A program made the translations under genes and the position numbers. Below, piece after piece: positions 38,819 through 46,799 of a DNA stretch of 49,763 bases (position 1 is its first letter; every line of letters begins with the position of its first letter). The stretch is from a virus: positions 1 to 49,763 of the IMG/VR virus record IMGVR_UViG_3300035034_000371, one strand, 5' to 3'. The notes under the pieces were generated by a model. The model was not told where the DNA came from, did no database searches, and was given only the letters and a program-made list of their open reading frames with translations.

Positions 38819-40801
38819 TTAGTCTTTTCTATATCTGTATGAACAAAATCCTTCAGCCCCTAGAGGTAGTGACTTAGCCCACGGTGGATTAGCTAACATT
38901 AATTCTGTTTGTCGGGCTAATTCTTCTTTTTTGTCTAATTCACACACTATTTCATCGTGTACGTGAAAAGACACTTTAAAATCATTGTCCATAAGTTGTT
39001 TTATCGCATACATTAATAAATCCCTTGCGGCTGCTTGGCATATATTCTCTACTAATTTACCTCCCCAGGTTCTTTCTGACCACCAGTTAATCCCTTTCTC
39101 AGCGGTATACTGTAAAGCTCCGTCATGGACTTTAGCTTGAGGGTAGCATAAAGTTCTACCGCTGGGCAGTTTGCAAAATAAATCACCTCTTATAACTTTG
39201 TATACTACCGTACCGAACCTAGGATTTCCAACTTTGTACGCCCTGCCTTGAGACCATACCGCGTTCTTAGCCGCATTCTCTAACTCACGCCATAGTACGC
39301 AAATATTAGAATACTTTCTCCTAAAAATGTTTATATGTTGTGACGCCTCTTGCTCAGTTAAAGCTACTCCTAAAGCTTCTGCATATCTTAGTAGTCCTTT
39401 CGCAGAAAGTCCAAAACCCGCACCCAATGTCACAGGTTTACATATAAATCTTTGTTGTTTAGTTACGTCTTCATACTTTACTTTGTATATCTCGGTAGCC
39501 ATATCTTTGTATTGATCGAAACCTGCTTCAAAGTTATCTAAAGCTTCTTTATCTCCCGCAAACCAACACACCAACCTATTCTCTATACTAGAATAATCTA
39601 CTACGCCTAGTATCCCGTCCGGGGGGGCTATTATAGACTGTCGTAACCCCTCGCTCAACACTTTTATTATAGAAGTGTCTATATCGCTGAGAGTATTTAT
39701 ATCCCCTTTTTTAATCGCTGATATAGCTTCTGCAGATAGTTCTTTACCTCTAGGGTAATTATGTATCTGGACTCGTCTACCTGCAAATCTTCCTGTTCTT
39801 GTTGCACCTAAGAATTGAATAGTCCCTTGTATTCGGTTTTCTGTGCTGCACCCGTTAGCCATGACTTTGTATTTGGCTACACTACTTAGCCCTAAATTTT
39901 GTCGTATTTTTAAAGCTTTAACAGCCAAGGAGTCCGGAGAAACTTCTGTCTGATCTCTTAGGTACTCTTGTATAGTGGCTTTCTGTAAATTTAAAACATT
40001 ACATCCCTGGGTTTTTAACCACGATATAAATACGCTGACTTTTTTAGCGGAGTCTACCGCACCCTGCGTAACTTCTTTTAATTCTTGTAGTTGTAATCTC
40101 TCATATTCTTTTACTAAAGACACCGCGCCTGAGCAGTATTCTTTATCTATCAAAAACCCTCTTGAATTTATTAAGCTATCGTAGCTCCAGTAGTTTTGTT
40201 CTTCAGGAAGTATATTCTCACTAGGTAGATGGGCTACAATAGTTCTCTGACTGACTACATCTTGTTTGCAGTAATCAATTAGTTCTACAAAAGCTTCTTT
40301 ATCGTCCTTTGGTAAAATTCGGGTGGAGAGGTTCGTCAAAGTAGGCTTTCTGGGTATGCTAAATTTCCTCAATAGCGCTTTACCTTTTAAACTCTTTAAA
40401 CGCTCTACAGGGAGACCAAGAGCCTGACCGCATCTTTGCAAAGATAAAGGTCTAGCAAAATAAGCGGCTACCGCCATATCGTCCACCCATATAGATACCG
40501 GTACGTCTGGGAAGTTATATTTCTTAGTTGCTACATTCTCCCATATAGCTCTTTCAAAATTAGCATTCCAAGCGCGCAGCCTGCATTCATTAGAATTTAT
40601 TAAGGACACCAATCTCTCAAATTGTTTAGTGTCTGTAGGGTAACAGTCGTTATCGCTACTCCACACGTAGGTTTCTTCTTCCTTTCCAAAAGAAAAAGCC
40701 ATGCAGAGTACCTCACAAGACTCGTGAGAAGAATATAGCCATACACCCTGAGTTATGTCCTCTGAACAATATGTTTCAAAGTCTATGCTTACATCTATCA
40801 T
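38819..40801 (-). CDS. A-family DNA polymerase with 3'-5' exonuclease domain
   Basis: A 660-residue replicative polymerase. Exonuclease motifs: SIDFETYCSED near the start (Exo I), AWNANFERAIWEN (Exo II) and DYCKQDVVSQ (Exo III). Polymerase motifs: VVDYSSIENRLVCWF (motif A, metal-binding Asp), KPVTLGAGFGLSAKGLLRYA (motif B region) and SFHVHDEIVCEL (motif C, HDE). There is no 5' nuclease domain, normal for phage replicative A-family enzymes. It lies in the usual cluster with DUF2815, DUF2800, VRR-NUC and SNF2 genes. The genome also encodes a beta clamp that it may use. Confidence 0.95.
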   Translation of the reverse strand: MIDVSIDFETYCSEDITQGVWLYSSHESCEVLCMAFSFGKEEETYVWSSDNDCYPTDTKQFERLVSLINSNECRLRAWNANFERAIWENVATKKYNFPDVPVSIWVDDMAVAAYFARPLSLQRCGQALGLPVERLKSLKGKALLRKFSIPRKPTLTNLSTRILPKDDKEAFVELIDYCKQDVVSQRTIVAHLPSENILPEEQNYWSYDSLINSRGFLIDKEYCSGAVSLVKEYERLQLQELKEVTQGAVDSAKKVSVFISWLKTQGCNVLNLQKATIQEYLRDQTEVSPDSLAVKALKIRQNLGLSSVAKYKVMANGCSTENRIQGTIQFLGATRTGRFAGRRVQIHNYPRGKELSAEAISAIKKGDINTLSDIDTSIIKVLSEGLRQSIIAPPDGILGVVDYSSIENRLVCWFAGDKEALDNFEAGFDQYKDMATEIYKVKYEDVTKQQRFICKPVTLGAGFGLSAKGLLRYAEALGVALTEQEASQHINIFRRKYSNICVLWRELENAAKNAVWSQGRAYKVGNPRFGTVVYKVIRGDLFCKLPSGRTLCYPQAKVHDGALQYTAEKGINWWSERTWGGKLVENICQAAARDLLMYAIKQLMDNDFKVSFHVHDEIVCELDKKEELARQTELMLANPPWAKSLPLGAEGFCSYRYRKD

Positions 40802-40812
40802 TTTAGTTCCTT

Positions 40813-41403
40813 TTATACTTCAAAGTCATCAGGATTAGTAGCGTCTACTTCAGACTCAAAATCTTTAAATTCATCATCAGCAACGATTGCGTCTTCTGGG
40901 TTTTCTGATGATAAGCGTTCACCATCTTTAACAAAACATAGTCCTCTAACGCTGGCGTTAAAATCTGCGGCTTTTAATTTACCTTGAGTAGCATTAGAGG
41001 CTTCGGCTAATGTTCTAGCGTAAAGATCTAAAGATACCGCGATGTATGCTCCTGGATAAAATTTTATAGGCATTTCCTCCGAAGATAGTTCTTTTAATCC
41101 GTTTGCTTTAGAGTTTGTATAACCTTTAGGAACTTCTTTACTTCCAGGTCTTATAAAGTTCTTTTCGTAAGTATTTTCATAATATTCATCGTCTCCTTTA
41201 CGTAATAGAAAGTCTTTTATAGGTCTAGGTATAGATTTTTCATTCCCAAATTTTTCTAGCAAGCATGCTTTTTTAGCTTTTTTTAATTTCTCGGTGTTTT
41301 CTTCGTCCATTACTATTTGAACACGATATTTATCTTGATCAGTTTTCTTTTTGAACATATTATTTAATAAACGTCCAGATACGGTCACTTTAGTATTAGC
41401 CAT
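40813..41403 (-). CDS. DUF2815-family protein (SSB-like)
   Basis: A 196-residue protein of the family found next to phage A-type polymerases and thought to resemble T7 gp2.5 single-strand binding proteins. Recognisable parts: VTVSGRLLNNMFKKKTDQDKY near the N-terminus, GYTNSKANGLKELSSEEMPI, YPGAYIAVSLDLYA and a very acidic C-terminus (DDEFKDFESEVDATNPDDFEV, shown in part as the last ~20 residues). Acidic tails recruit partner proteins in SSBs. With the classical ssb gene broken, this may be the phage's working SSB. Confidence 0.8.
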   Translation of the reverse strand: MANTKVTVSGRLLNNMFKKKTDQDKYRVQIVMDEENTEKLKKAKKACLLEKFGNEKSIPRPIKDFLLRKGDDEYYENTYEKNFIRPGSKEVPKGYTNSKANGLKELSSEEMPIKFYPGAYIAVSLDLYARTLAEASNATQGKLKAADFNASVRGLCFVKDGERLSSENPEDAIVADDEFKDFESEVDATNPDDFEV

Positions 41404-41432
41404 GATTATATTTCCTTGTAGGTTGTTGTAGT

Positions 41433-42587
41433 TTATAGGTTTTCAAAGTCTGTAGATACATCGTCTACTGACTTTCTTCTATCAGACTCTGCTGCTGCTG
41501 TTAGCCCTCCTAGGGGTTTGGTCACTATGTCTCCTTCTAGTTTTTTAAATTCTTGTTTACCTACTAATTTCTCCGCTTTAGTGATAGTTATCAATTTCTT
41601 AGAATATAAGTCATCTCCATCTACTACATAGTCTTTTAGAGTATTGTACGCTAACGTTTCATCTGCCCATCGCCTTTGGGTGTTTGCCCTTACTAACTTC
41701 ATTCCAGGTATTTTATGCCCTGATTTTAATTTTTCACAAGCATTTTCTTCGACTTTTTCTAAAAACTTAGTCAGTAGCCCTTTCTTATCTATAAAGTCGG
41801 ATAAATCTGCGTCAGACAAAGTATTTTCTACTATAGCTTTATCTATTAAAGGTTTAAAAGACTTGGATAAAGGTTTGCAAGATCCTACAAAATTACACCA
41901 AGTACACCATGAACCTGATTTAAATTTAGGCAAATTTAGAACTTGTTCGGCTTTTTTAGTCACTTTGTCGCCGAAAGATAGCACTTCTTGTAGTGTGTAT
42001 TCCATACTTTTTATATTGTATATACGAGGTTGAAAAATATGAGTTATGTACTTTTCAGAAGCGTAGGAGGTACATCCTAAACTATACATAAGTAACTGAG
42101 AATTATTGTAGACATTTACAAAACCTTTGCCGTATTTTAGATCTATGATGTGCGTTTCATCTTCATTAGATATTATACAATCTGCAGTACCAAAACCCTC
42201 AGGAGCATAGGCGGAATAATCTACTGTTTTCTCTAAATATATTTTACTATTAGGTTTAATTAAACCCAGAACATAGTCCGAATAACCCTCAGCGTGTTTC
42301 TGCATTTCTTCGTTATTATACCGAGCTATGTTCTGGTCGTAGTCTTCGTCAGATATTGTGAGTTCATCCAGTGAAGTCACCAGTGTGCAGTTCAACAACT
42401 TTTCTTGAGACTTTAACTCGCAAAAAAGTTTATATGTAGCATAATAGTGACAAGCTGTCCCCTCTGCAGCATAATCAAATTTATTAGTATATTTTGGCTT
42501 CTTAACTATATCTTGTACATGCGGGCTAGCTGTACAGTTTAGCCACCTCTTAGAAGCTGAAGCTGAAAATAATTTACTATGTTTCAT
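41433..42587 (-). CDS. DUF2800 PD-(D/E)XK nuclease (RecB-like)
   Basis: A 384-residue protein with the family start KLFSASASKRWLNCTASPHV, AAEGTACHYYATY (Glu42), GFGTADCII (Asp136) and HIIDLKYGKG (Asp149, Lys151), the PD-(D/E)XK core. A C-terminal SGSWCTWCNFVGSC cysteine cluster is like the iron-sulphur site of Cas4/AddB-type nucleases. It likely acts in recombination-linked replication. The neighbours DUF2815 and polymerase are the normal partners. Confidence 0.88.
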   Translation of the reverse strand: MKHSKLFSASASKRWLNCTASPHVQDIVKKPKYTNKFDYAAEGTACHYYATYKLFCELKSQEKLLNCTLVTSLDELTISDEDYDQNIARYNNEEMQKHAEGYSDYVLGLIKPNSKIYLEKTVDYSAYAPEGFGTADCIISNEDETHIIDLKYGKGFVNVYNNSQLLMYSLGCTSYASEKYITHIFQPRIYNIKSMEYTLQEVLSFGDKVTKKAEQVLNLPKFKSGSWCTWCNFVGSCKPLSKSFKPLIDKAIVENTLSDADLSDFIDKKGLLTKFLEKVEENACEKLKSGHKIPGMKLVRANTQRRWADETLAYNTLKDYVVDGDDLYSKKLITITKAEKLVGKQEFKKLEGDIVTKPLGGLTAAAESDRRKSVDDVSTDFENL

Positions 42588-42625
42588 ATTTTTCCTTGTA
42601 ACCTTTTAGTTGGGGTTGGTATTGT

Positions 42626-42962
42626 CTACATAAATTCAAAAAAGCGACAAACTATACTTACGTAATGTTTAGTATCTCCTGTCGTTTTATCGGGGTATTC
42701 AGTAGTCTTAATTCTTCCTTCGATATATAATTTTGTACCTTTCTTACCATAGTCTCGCATAACTTCTGCGCTTCTACCGAACATAGCTACATTATGTCAC
42801 TCTACTTCATCTGTAATTACCTCCTGTATGTTTATTCGTACACGTGTAGTTCGTGGCTACCGTTAAATTGGATATAACACAGCCATTAGCTGAAGTAACC
42901 CTTCTAGGATCTGCTCCTAGTCTTCCTACAAGTATTACTTTGTTTATGGTACCTTTTGACAT
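42626..42962 (-). pseudogene. ssb: Broken single-stranded DNA-binding protein gene
   Basis: From ATG 42962 the frame reads MSKGTINKVILVGRLGADPRR ... LTVATNY, an unmistakable SSB N-terminus. It needs a +1 shift near the run AATAAACATACAGG (about 42810-42835) to continue as QEVITDEVE-x-HNVAMFGRSAEV and GTKLYIEGRIKTTEY. At x there is TGA (42799-42797) where SSBs have Trp (TGG). Two independent lesions make a sequencing slip less likely but not excluded. Without them the protein would be about 112 residues, the OB fold with little acidic tail. Confidence 0.85.
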
Positions 42963-42989
42963 TTTATTCCCCGTTTAGTTATCTCTTTG

Positions 42990-43454
42990 TTATACAGTTA
43001 CAACACTGTTATCATAACTAAATTTTATAGTCGTATTGTCTGCCAGGTAGGTATATGTTATTGAAACCGGTACACTACCTCTACCCTCGGAGTCACTCGT
43101 ATAGTTAGGAGTTTCGGTTGCTAAACCCATTTCAACTAAATCTTCTATCATATGTCTTAGGGTTATCCCCTTGTATTCCCTAACCATACAAATAAAAATA
43201 TCTTTAGTATGTATTCTTTTTAGGAACTCAAAACTCAAAACATTTGCCCAGTTTGAACCTTGTTCTTCATCTATTTCTTTGTAAAATATTTCATCAAACC
43301 TGCCTATACAATATACTTTAGTTTTAAATAAATCTACTTCGGGTCTAAATCCATACTTCACAAAGTCGTATAGATTGTTTATTTCTATAGCTCTTAAGTT
43401 TTTTATATAGTTATCAGTCTTGAAGAAACATGTACCATCTGTATATAATTTCAT
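42990..43454 (-). CDS. Hypothetical protein (154 aa)
   Basis: Starts MKLYTDGTCFFKTDNYIKNL and has a mixed alpha/beta pattern, with a C-terminal strand region (VPVSITYTYLADNTTIKFSY). No motif recognised. Lies between an 87-residue early gene and the broken ssb; nine bases separate it from the former. Confidence 0.62.
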   Translation of the reverse strand: MKLYTDGTCFFKTDNYIKNLRAIEINNLYDFVKYGFRPEVDLFKTKVYCIGRFDEIFYKEIDEEQGSNWANVLSFEFLKRIHTKDIFICMVREYKGITLRHMIEDLVEMGLATETPNYTSDSEGRGSVPVSITYTYLADNTTIKFSYDNSVVTV

Positions 43455-43463
43455 ATCTTGTAC

Positions 43464-43727
43464 CTACTTTGAAAAATTTATTATTGTAGTAGTTCTCGCG
43501 ACTTTATGTACATTTAAAGCGTCCTGTTTATCTAATTTATCTGCCAATAATTGAGCTAAGGCACTATTTACTAATTTAATAGTAAGTTCTTGAGTTAGTT
43601 TATCTTTTCCGTCAGTTCCTGTTAGTTCTTTTGCTTGTTCCAATACAGGCTTTACAAAAGACTCTATTTGTTCTTGTGTCATATTGTCTGTTATTTGTTG
43701 TACTTTAATTGCTTGGTGATTATTCAT
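43464..43727 (-). CDS. Hypothetical protein, first gene after promoter copy 7 (87 aa)
   Basis: Mostly helical, Gln/Lys-rich (NMTQEQIESFVKPVLEQAKEL; KLVNSALAQLLADKLDK). It opens the operon that carries the whole polymerase cluster. Start ATG 43727 follows the repeated leader. Function unknown. Confidence 0.65.
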   Translation of the reverse strand: MNNHQAIKVQQITDNMTQEQIESFVKPVLEQAKELTGTDGKDKLTQELTIKLVNSALAQLLADKLDKQDALNVHKVARTTTIINFSK

Positions 43728-43734
43728 TTTATTT

Positions 43735-43830
43735 TTACTTTTTTGCTTTCTGGTTTAACTTACAAGATTAATTATGTACTAATTAAATTGTAAAGTAAAT
43801 ACTTTTTATAAAATAATTTAAAATAATTTT
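43735..43830 (-). promoter_or_regulatory. Repeated leftward promoter/operator, copy 7 (drives replication cluster)
   Basis: Minus strand: TTTACT (complement of 43794-43799), 17 bp, CATAAT (complement of 43771-43776), TGTAC-centred palindrome, short AT-rich upstream stretch. Downstream lie about 7 kb of replication genes without another copy until 36395. Confidence 0.87.
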
Positions 43831-43864
43831 TATTAGATAGTTTTAATAGGGGTTGGAGGTATTG

Positions 43865-43940
43865 TTTGATACCGGTTAAGAGTGTAAGTCAAAGCAACAA
43901 GGTCATAAAAGACAGTTTTTGAACTTAACCGGTAATATCA
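43865..43940 (-). other. Long inverted repeat (11-bp perfect core) in intergenic region
   Basis: TACCGGTTAAG (43870-43880) and CTTAACCGGTA (43924-43934) are perfect complements 43 bases apart. With a two-base bulge, pairing extends outward through TTGAT/ATCAA. It lies between the Nmad1 gene and promoter copy 7. There is no U-tract, so it is not a classical terminator. It could be a structured RNA, a protein-binding site or an insulator between two transcription units. Positions 43831-43973 hold nothing else recognisable. Confidence 0.6.
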
Positions 43941-43973
43941 AGTATACGTTAATACTCCATAAAAGTAAAGGTT

Positions 43974-44351
43974 TTATTTTAAACTTTTTAGGTGATTTGT
44001 TACGTGGTCACCACACATGTTGCCATATACAGATTTTTCGTTATCTTTTAAAATTTCTTCTAATTCGGACTCTACTAGCATTAAATAGCACCTTAGATCT
44101 CTTATATCGTCTAATAATGTTTCCGGGTGAATATTTTTTAAAGTTTCTGATATTCGTATGGCGTCAAAAATGTTATAGCTATTGTTTTGTACCTGGTTCT
44201 CTATTCTATCCCATTTCCGGGCTAACATCATAAATGCTCCTACTCCTCCTCTCTTTTTCCAAGAGTCCCCGTAGGTTTTGCCTTTTTCTACTAAAGTGTG
44301 GAGGTCAGAGTTTTGCATACTTATCAGTATTTTTCTAGTTTTTTCTTCCAT
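43974..44351 (-). CDS. Nmad1 (DUF1599) nucleotide-modification-associated protein
   Basis: A 125-residue protein with the family core KGKTYGDSWKKRGGVGAF-MMLARKWDRIENQ at about residues 23-53, followed by a helical part (IFDAIRISETLKNI; DIRDLRCYLMLVESELEEIL). This domain was defined by its frequent presence in phage operons for modified DNA bases; its biochemical role is not established, though the fold resembles MazG-like nucleotide-handling helices. It is the last gene of the unit containing the glycosyltransferase and thymidylate synthase homologue, which supports a role in making or policing modified nucleotides. Confidence 0.8.
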   Translation of the reverse strand: MEEKTRKILISMQNSDLHTLVEKGKTYGDSWKKRGGVGAFMMLARKWDRIENQVQNNSYNIFDAIRISETLKNIHPETLLDDIRDLRCYLMLVESELEEILKDNEKSVYGNMCGDHVTNHLKSLK

Positions 44352-44430
44352 TATATTTTCCTTTTTGTTGTACTTTCTTAAATTCGTGTTAGGATACTTT
44401 TTTGTTAAGTCTAGCGGTTTTTTTTCTTTC

Positions 44431-45432
44431 TCACCACCTTACACACGCTTCAGACCATTCATACGGAGGTAATTCTTCTTGTAAGATGCGTATAGCTTTG
44501 TCTATATCTTTTCCTACTTTGTATACGTAGTAAGCTTTTAACATATGTGACAAACGTATGCAAAATTCATTAGTCAAGTTTAATTTGCTCATGTCCATTT
44601 TAACAAAATTTTCTAGGCAATAATCAAAGCCCATAAAAAATCTACACAAATCTGAGTCGAGTTTTTCATATTTTATCAAGGTTCTAAGATGGCTGTGGTG
44701 TTTATAGGAACTAGATGGATCTGAAAATAATTGTTCGGTCTTGGGGTTTTCTAGGTAAGTGTGTAAATTGCAAGATACCATATACATGGAGTTCGTGGCA
44801 AACCCTGCACCATCGGCGACATATTGGTGGATAGCGTTAAAATGTACTGGATTGGTTCCTGTAACACCGCCCCATATAGCATCGTTAGATCTATTGTACA
44901 CAAACATATCCAATTTTTTAGTTTCTAGCGGACTCCCAGGGGTCATATTTCTTTGGAATATTATTTGGGTGTTACATGCTTTATCTTTAGTAAGTGATGT
45001 TAAGTCCGTAGCGTCCCATATTTGGCATACCGCTTGACGAGAGTCTGGGTCTGCTTTTAAAATGTCTATAGCTTCTTTTAATTGGTCTACCCCGAAGTGT
45101 TTACGTAGTCTATATCCGTATGCGGCGTTAAATGTTTCCCCATCGTCAGAATAGTCCGCCATTCTCTTATTAAAAAATGTTAAGAATTTTACGTCCCTCC
45201 TGCCTGCAAGCATCCAAGCTGCTTCCATTATTGTAAAAAATGGGTTAATGTTACGGACTGTTGAAGAACATACTGTTTCCAACGGATATTTAAATTTGCA
45301 TACACTTATCCCTGGTAGCTTTAACGCTGCACCGTTTCTGCTGGGAGTATGTACTCCTTTATCACGTAATGCTGGGTAAACTTGGTTACCCATTTTGTCT
45401 AAGCTCGTAGCCTTATAGTAGTTGCAAGACAT
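44431..45432 (-). CDS. Thymidylate synthase / pyrimidine hydroxymethylase family enzyme
   Basis: A 333-residue member of the thymidylate synthase fold. Visible residues: DPDSRQAVCQIWD (R132, phosphate binding), KACNTQIIFQ with catalytic C153, YNRSNDAIWGG (R181) and NPVHFNAI with N194 aligned to the dUMP-selective Asn, and CNLHTY (H224, Y226). The SRQAV and SNDxIWG forms are more like phage dUMP/dCMP hydroxymethylases than host ThyA. It probably makes 5-hydroxymethyl-dUMP (or -dCMP) for incorporation into DNA; dTMP synthesis is the alternative. Its start overlaps the upstream 57-residue gene by 20 bases. Confidence 0.85.
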   Translation of the reverse strand: MSCNYYKATSLDKMGNQVYPALRDKGVHTPSRNGAALKLPGISVCKFKYPLETVCSSTVRNINPFFTIMEAAWMLAGRRDVKFLTFFNKRMADYSDDGETFNAAYGYRLRKHFGVDQLKEAIDILKADPDSRQAVCQIWDATDLTSLTKDKACNTQIIFQRNMTPGSPLETKKLDMFVYNRSNDAIWGGVTGTNPVHFNAIHQYVADGAGFATNSMYMVSCNLHTYLENPKTEQLFSDPSSSYKHHSHLRTLIKYEKLDSDLCRFFMGFDYCLENFVKMDMSKLNLTNEFCIRLSHMLKAYYVYKVGKDIDKAIRILQEELPPYEWSEACVRW

Positions 45433-45586
45433 TTGTTAACTCCTTTAAATGTTCTAGGATTTCAGTTTTTAATACTGTTAGGTTAGAGGTTGTGATGTTT
45501 GGTAAGTTTAGGTTCTCTAGATTTTCTTCTATTGTACTCCATATCAAATTTACCTCGGTCAATTTTGATCCCTGGTTCAATGGCAT
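45413..45586 (-). CDS. Small protein between glycosyltransferase and hydroxymethylase genes (57 aa)
   Basis: Starts at ATG 45586, eight bases after GGAGG that lies inside the last codons of the glycosyltransferase gene; an ATG at 45601 would be inside it without a site. The product (MPLNQGSKLTEVNLIWSTIE ... HLKELTNVLQLL) is one or two amphipathic helices. Sandwiched and overlapping on both sides, it is likely co-regulated with the modification enzymes. Confidence 0.6.
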   Translation of the reverse strand: MPLNQGSKLTEVNLIWSTIEENLENLNLPNITTSNLTVLKTEILEHLKELTNVLQLL

Positions 45587-45590
45587 CTTG

Positions 45591-46391
45591 CTACCCTCCA
45601 AAAGAATGTTGATATGCTTTCTTCCAAGATATAACTACGTCGGTTCTTTCTTTACCTCCCCACGCTGTTTTAGTTTGCTTCTTAACTAACTTCACGAATT
45701 CTGGATATCTTTCGTGTAAAGCTTTTGCACATTGCTCGTGGTATTCTAATGTTCTGTATTCGCTACATCCTCCTGGAGAATTGCTACCTCCAGATTGGTT
45801 ATGGGCGTAATTAACCAACATAACAGGGCGTATTTTATAGTTCAATATAAAGTTTAATTGTCTGTCAAAATCTTCCATAGCCCCTAGTGCCGACATCTCC
45901 TCTACTCCTAGTTCTTTCAAGGCTGTTATATTTAAAGCGTGAAATCGTGTCATTCTTTTCCCGTCTATGGTCACTTTATGTAGCGCCTGTCCGAGTTGAT
46001 TGTATCCCTCACGACTTACCATACCTAGATATTCCTTGCTGTCTAACGCTCCCGCTACTAAGATGAGTAAAGCTTGCATATCTTTGGGGCTAACAGGTTT
46101 TAAATGCCAGTCTCCTTTTTCTATTTGTTTGTAGAATTTCAAGTCGTCATCTAACAAGAGTATTTTCCCCGTGAAATTCTGGTATACTTTTTCTACGGTG
46201 TCTCCAAAATTATTAACTTCTGAGTCTTTTACTACAAAAAACTTCACACCGGAATTCTCTAAAGATTTTTTGTATAAGTCTTCTTCAGAGTCCCTTACTA
46301 CAATGTACGTGCTACTTCTCCATTCTTGGGGTATGTAGGATAAAGTATGTACTTTATTAGCTCTTTTGTAACTCGGTATTATTATTTTCAT
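45591..46391 (-). CDS. TET-associated-type glycosyltransferase (TAGT-like)
   Basis: A 266-residue GT-A-like transferase. MKIIIPSYKRANKVHTLSYI at the N-terminus and the acidic metal/sugar-nucleotide motif LLLDDDLKF (residues 78-86) are typical. C-terminal family-like stretches are NYAHNQSGGSNSPGGCSEYR, HERYPEFVKLVKKQ and DVVISWKKAYQ. Members of this family in phages glycosylate 5-hydroxymethyl-pyrimidines in DNA. No TET/JBP oxygenase or cytosine methyltransferase is seen here, so the acceptor hydroxymethyl group would come from the neighbouring hydroxymethylase. Cell-surface glycosylation is a less likely alternative. Confidence 0.75.
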   Translation of the reverse strand: MKIIIPSYKRANKVHTLSYIPQEWRSSTYIVVRDSEEDLYKKSLENSGVKFFVVKDSEVNNFGDTVEKVYQNFTGKILLLDDDLKFYKQIEKGDWHLKPVSPKDMQALLILVAGALDSKEYLGMVSREGYNQLGQALHKVTIDGKRMTRFHALNITALKELGVEEMSALGAMEDFDRQLNFILNYKIRPVMLVNYAHNQSGGSNSPGGCSEYRTLEYHEQCAKALHERYPEFVKLVKKQTKTAWGGKERTDVVISWKKAYQHSFGG

Positions 46392-46395
46392 TATG

Positions 46396-46572
46396 TTATA
46401 CTTCCTCTACTATTGTGAATTGTTGGCTTATTATTTCTTCTAATTCTGGTGTCTGGGCGTATACTGGGAACGTATTCATTATAAAGTTTATTTTAGCTTG
46501 CTTTAAATTTTCACAGGCTGTTTTAGATTTGAAGATACGTATTAACGTATCTGCTCTATATAATACATACAT
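46396..46572 (-). CDS. Small protein (58 aa)
   Basis: ATG 46572 behind AAGGAAGAT is preferred to the much longer upstream frame, which would lie across the preceding gene. Product MYVLYRADTLIRIFKSKTAC ... is mixed and unrecognised. Ends four bases before the glycosyltransferase start. Confidence 0.55.
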   Translation of the reverse strand: MYVLYRADTLIRIFKSKTACENLKQAKINFIMNTFPVYAQTPELEEIISQQFTIVEEV

Positions 46573-46573
46573 C

Positions 46574-46798
46574 TTAATCTTCCTTATAAGGTTTAGAATA
46601 ATACAAGGCTCGCATAGCTTCGGAGGGTTTGTACAGGGTGTCCCCCTCATCAAAACCGTAGCTAATAAAAGATACCCATTGCATTTGGGTTTCAGCACCG
46701 GATAAGAACCATCTTATAATATTTAAATCTTGGGTCGATCCATATTTTCTTTCTTGGGCGTCTAACTTTTGTTCTAGTTTTAGTTTTTGATTAGCCAT
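46574..46798 (-). CDS. Small protein (74 aa)
   Basis: Start ATG 46798 behind GAGG, overlapping nothing and following the preceding stop at 46800 directly; an earlier Met lies inside the previous gene. Sequence MANQKLKLEQKLDAQERKYG is helical, followed by QDLNIIRWFLSGAETQMQWV. Function unknown; tightly packed upstream of the modification genes. Confidence 0.6.
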   Translation of the reverse strand: MANQKLKLEQKLDAQERKYGSTQDLNIIRWFLSGAETQMQWVSFISYGFDEGDTLYKPSEAMRALYYSKPYKED

Positions 46799-46799
46799 G

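Noticed and set aside
38576-40184. Rightward open frames inside polymerase and neighbouring genes
   Set aside because: They are antisense to strong genes and have no start signals.
33412-42799. Genome-wide TGA reassignment, suggested by TGA at a Cys position and at a Trp position
   Set aside because: TGA ends many intact genes, often in ATGA overlaps with the next start (for example 8278-8281, 14950-14953, 15417-15420, 24291-24294, 30479-30482, 31412-31415, 34689-34692). The two in-frame TGAs are local lesions.
43865-43940. Inverted repeat as an attP core or rho-independent terminator
   Set aside because: No integrase gene is present, and the hairpin is not followed by a T-run on either strand.
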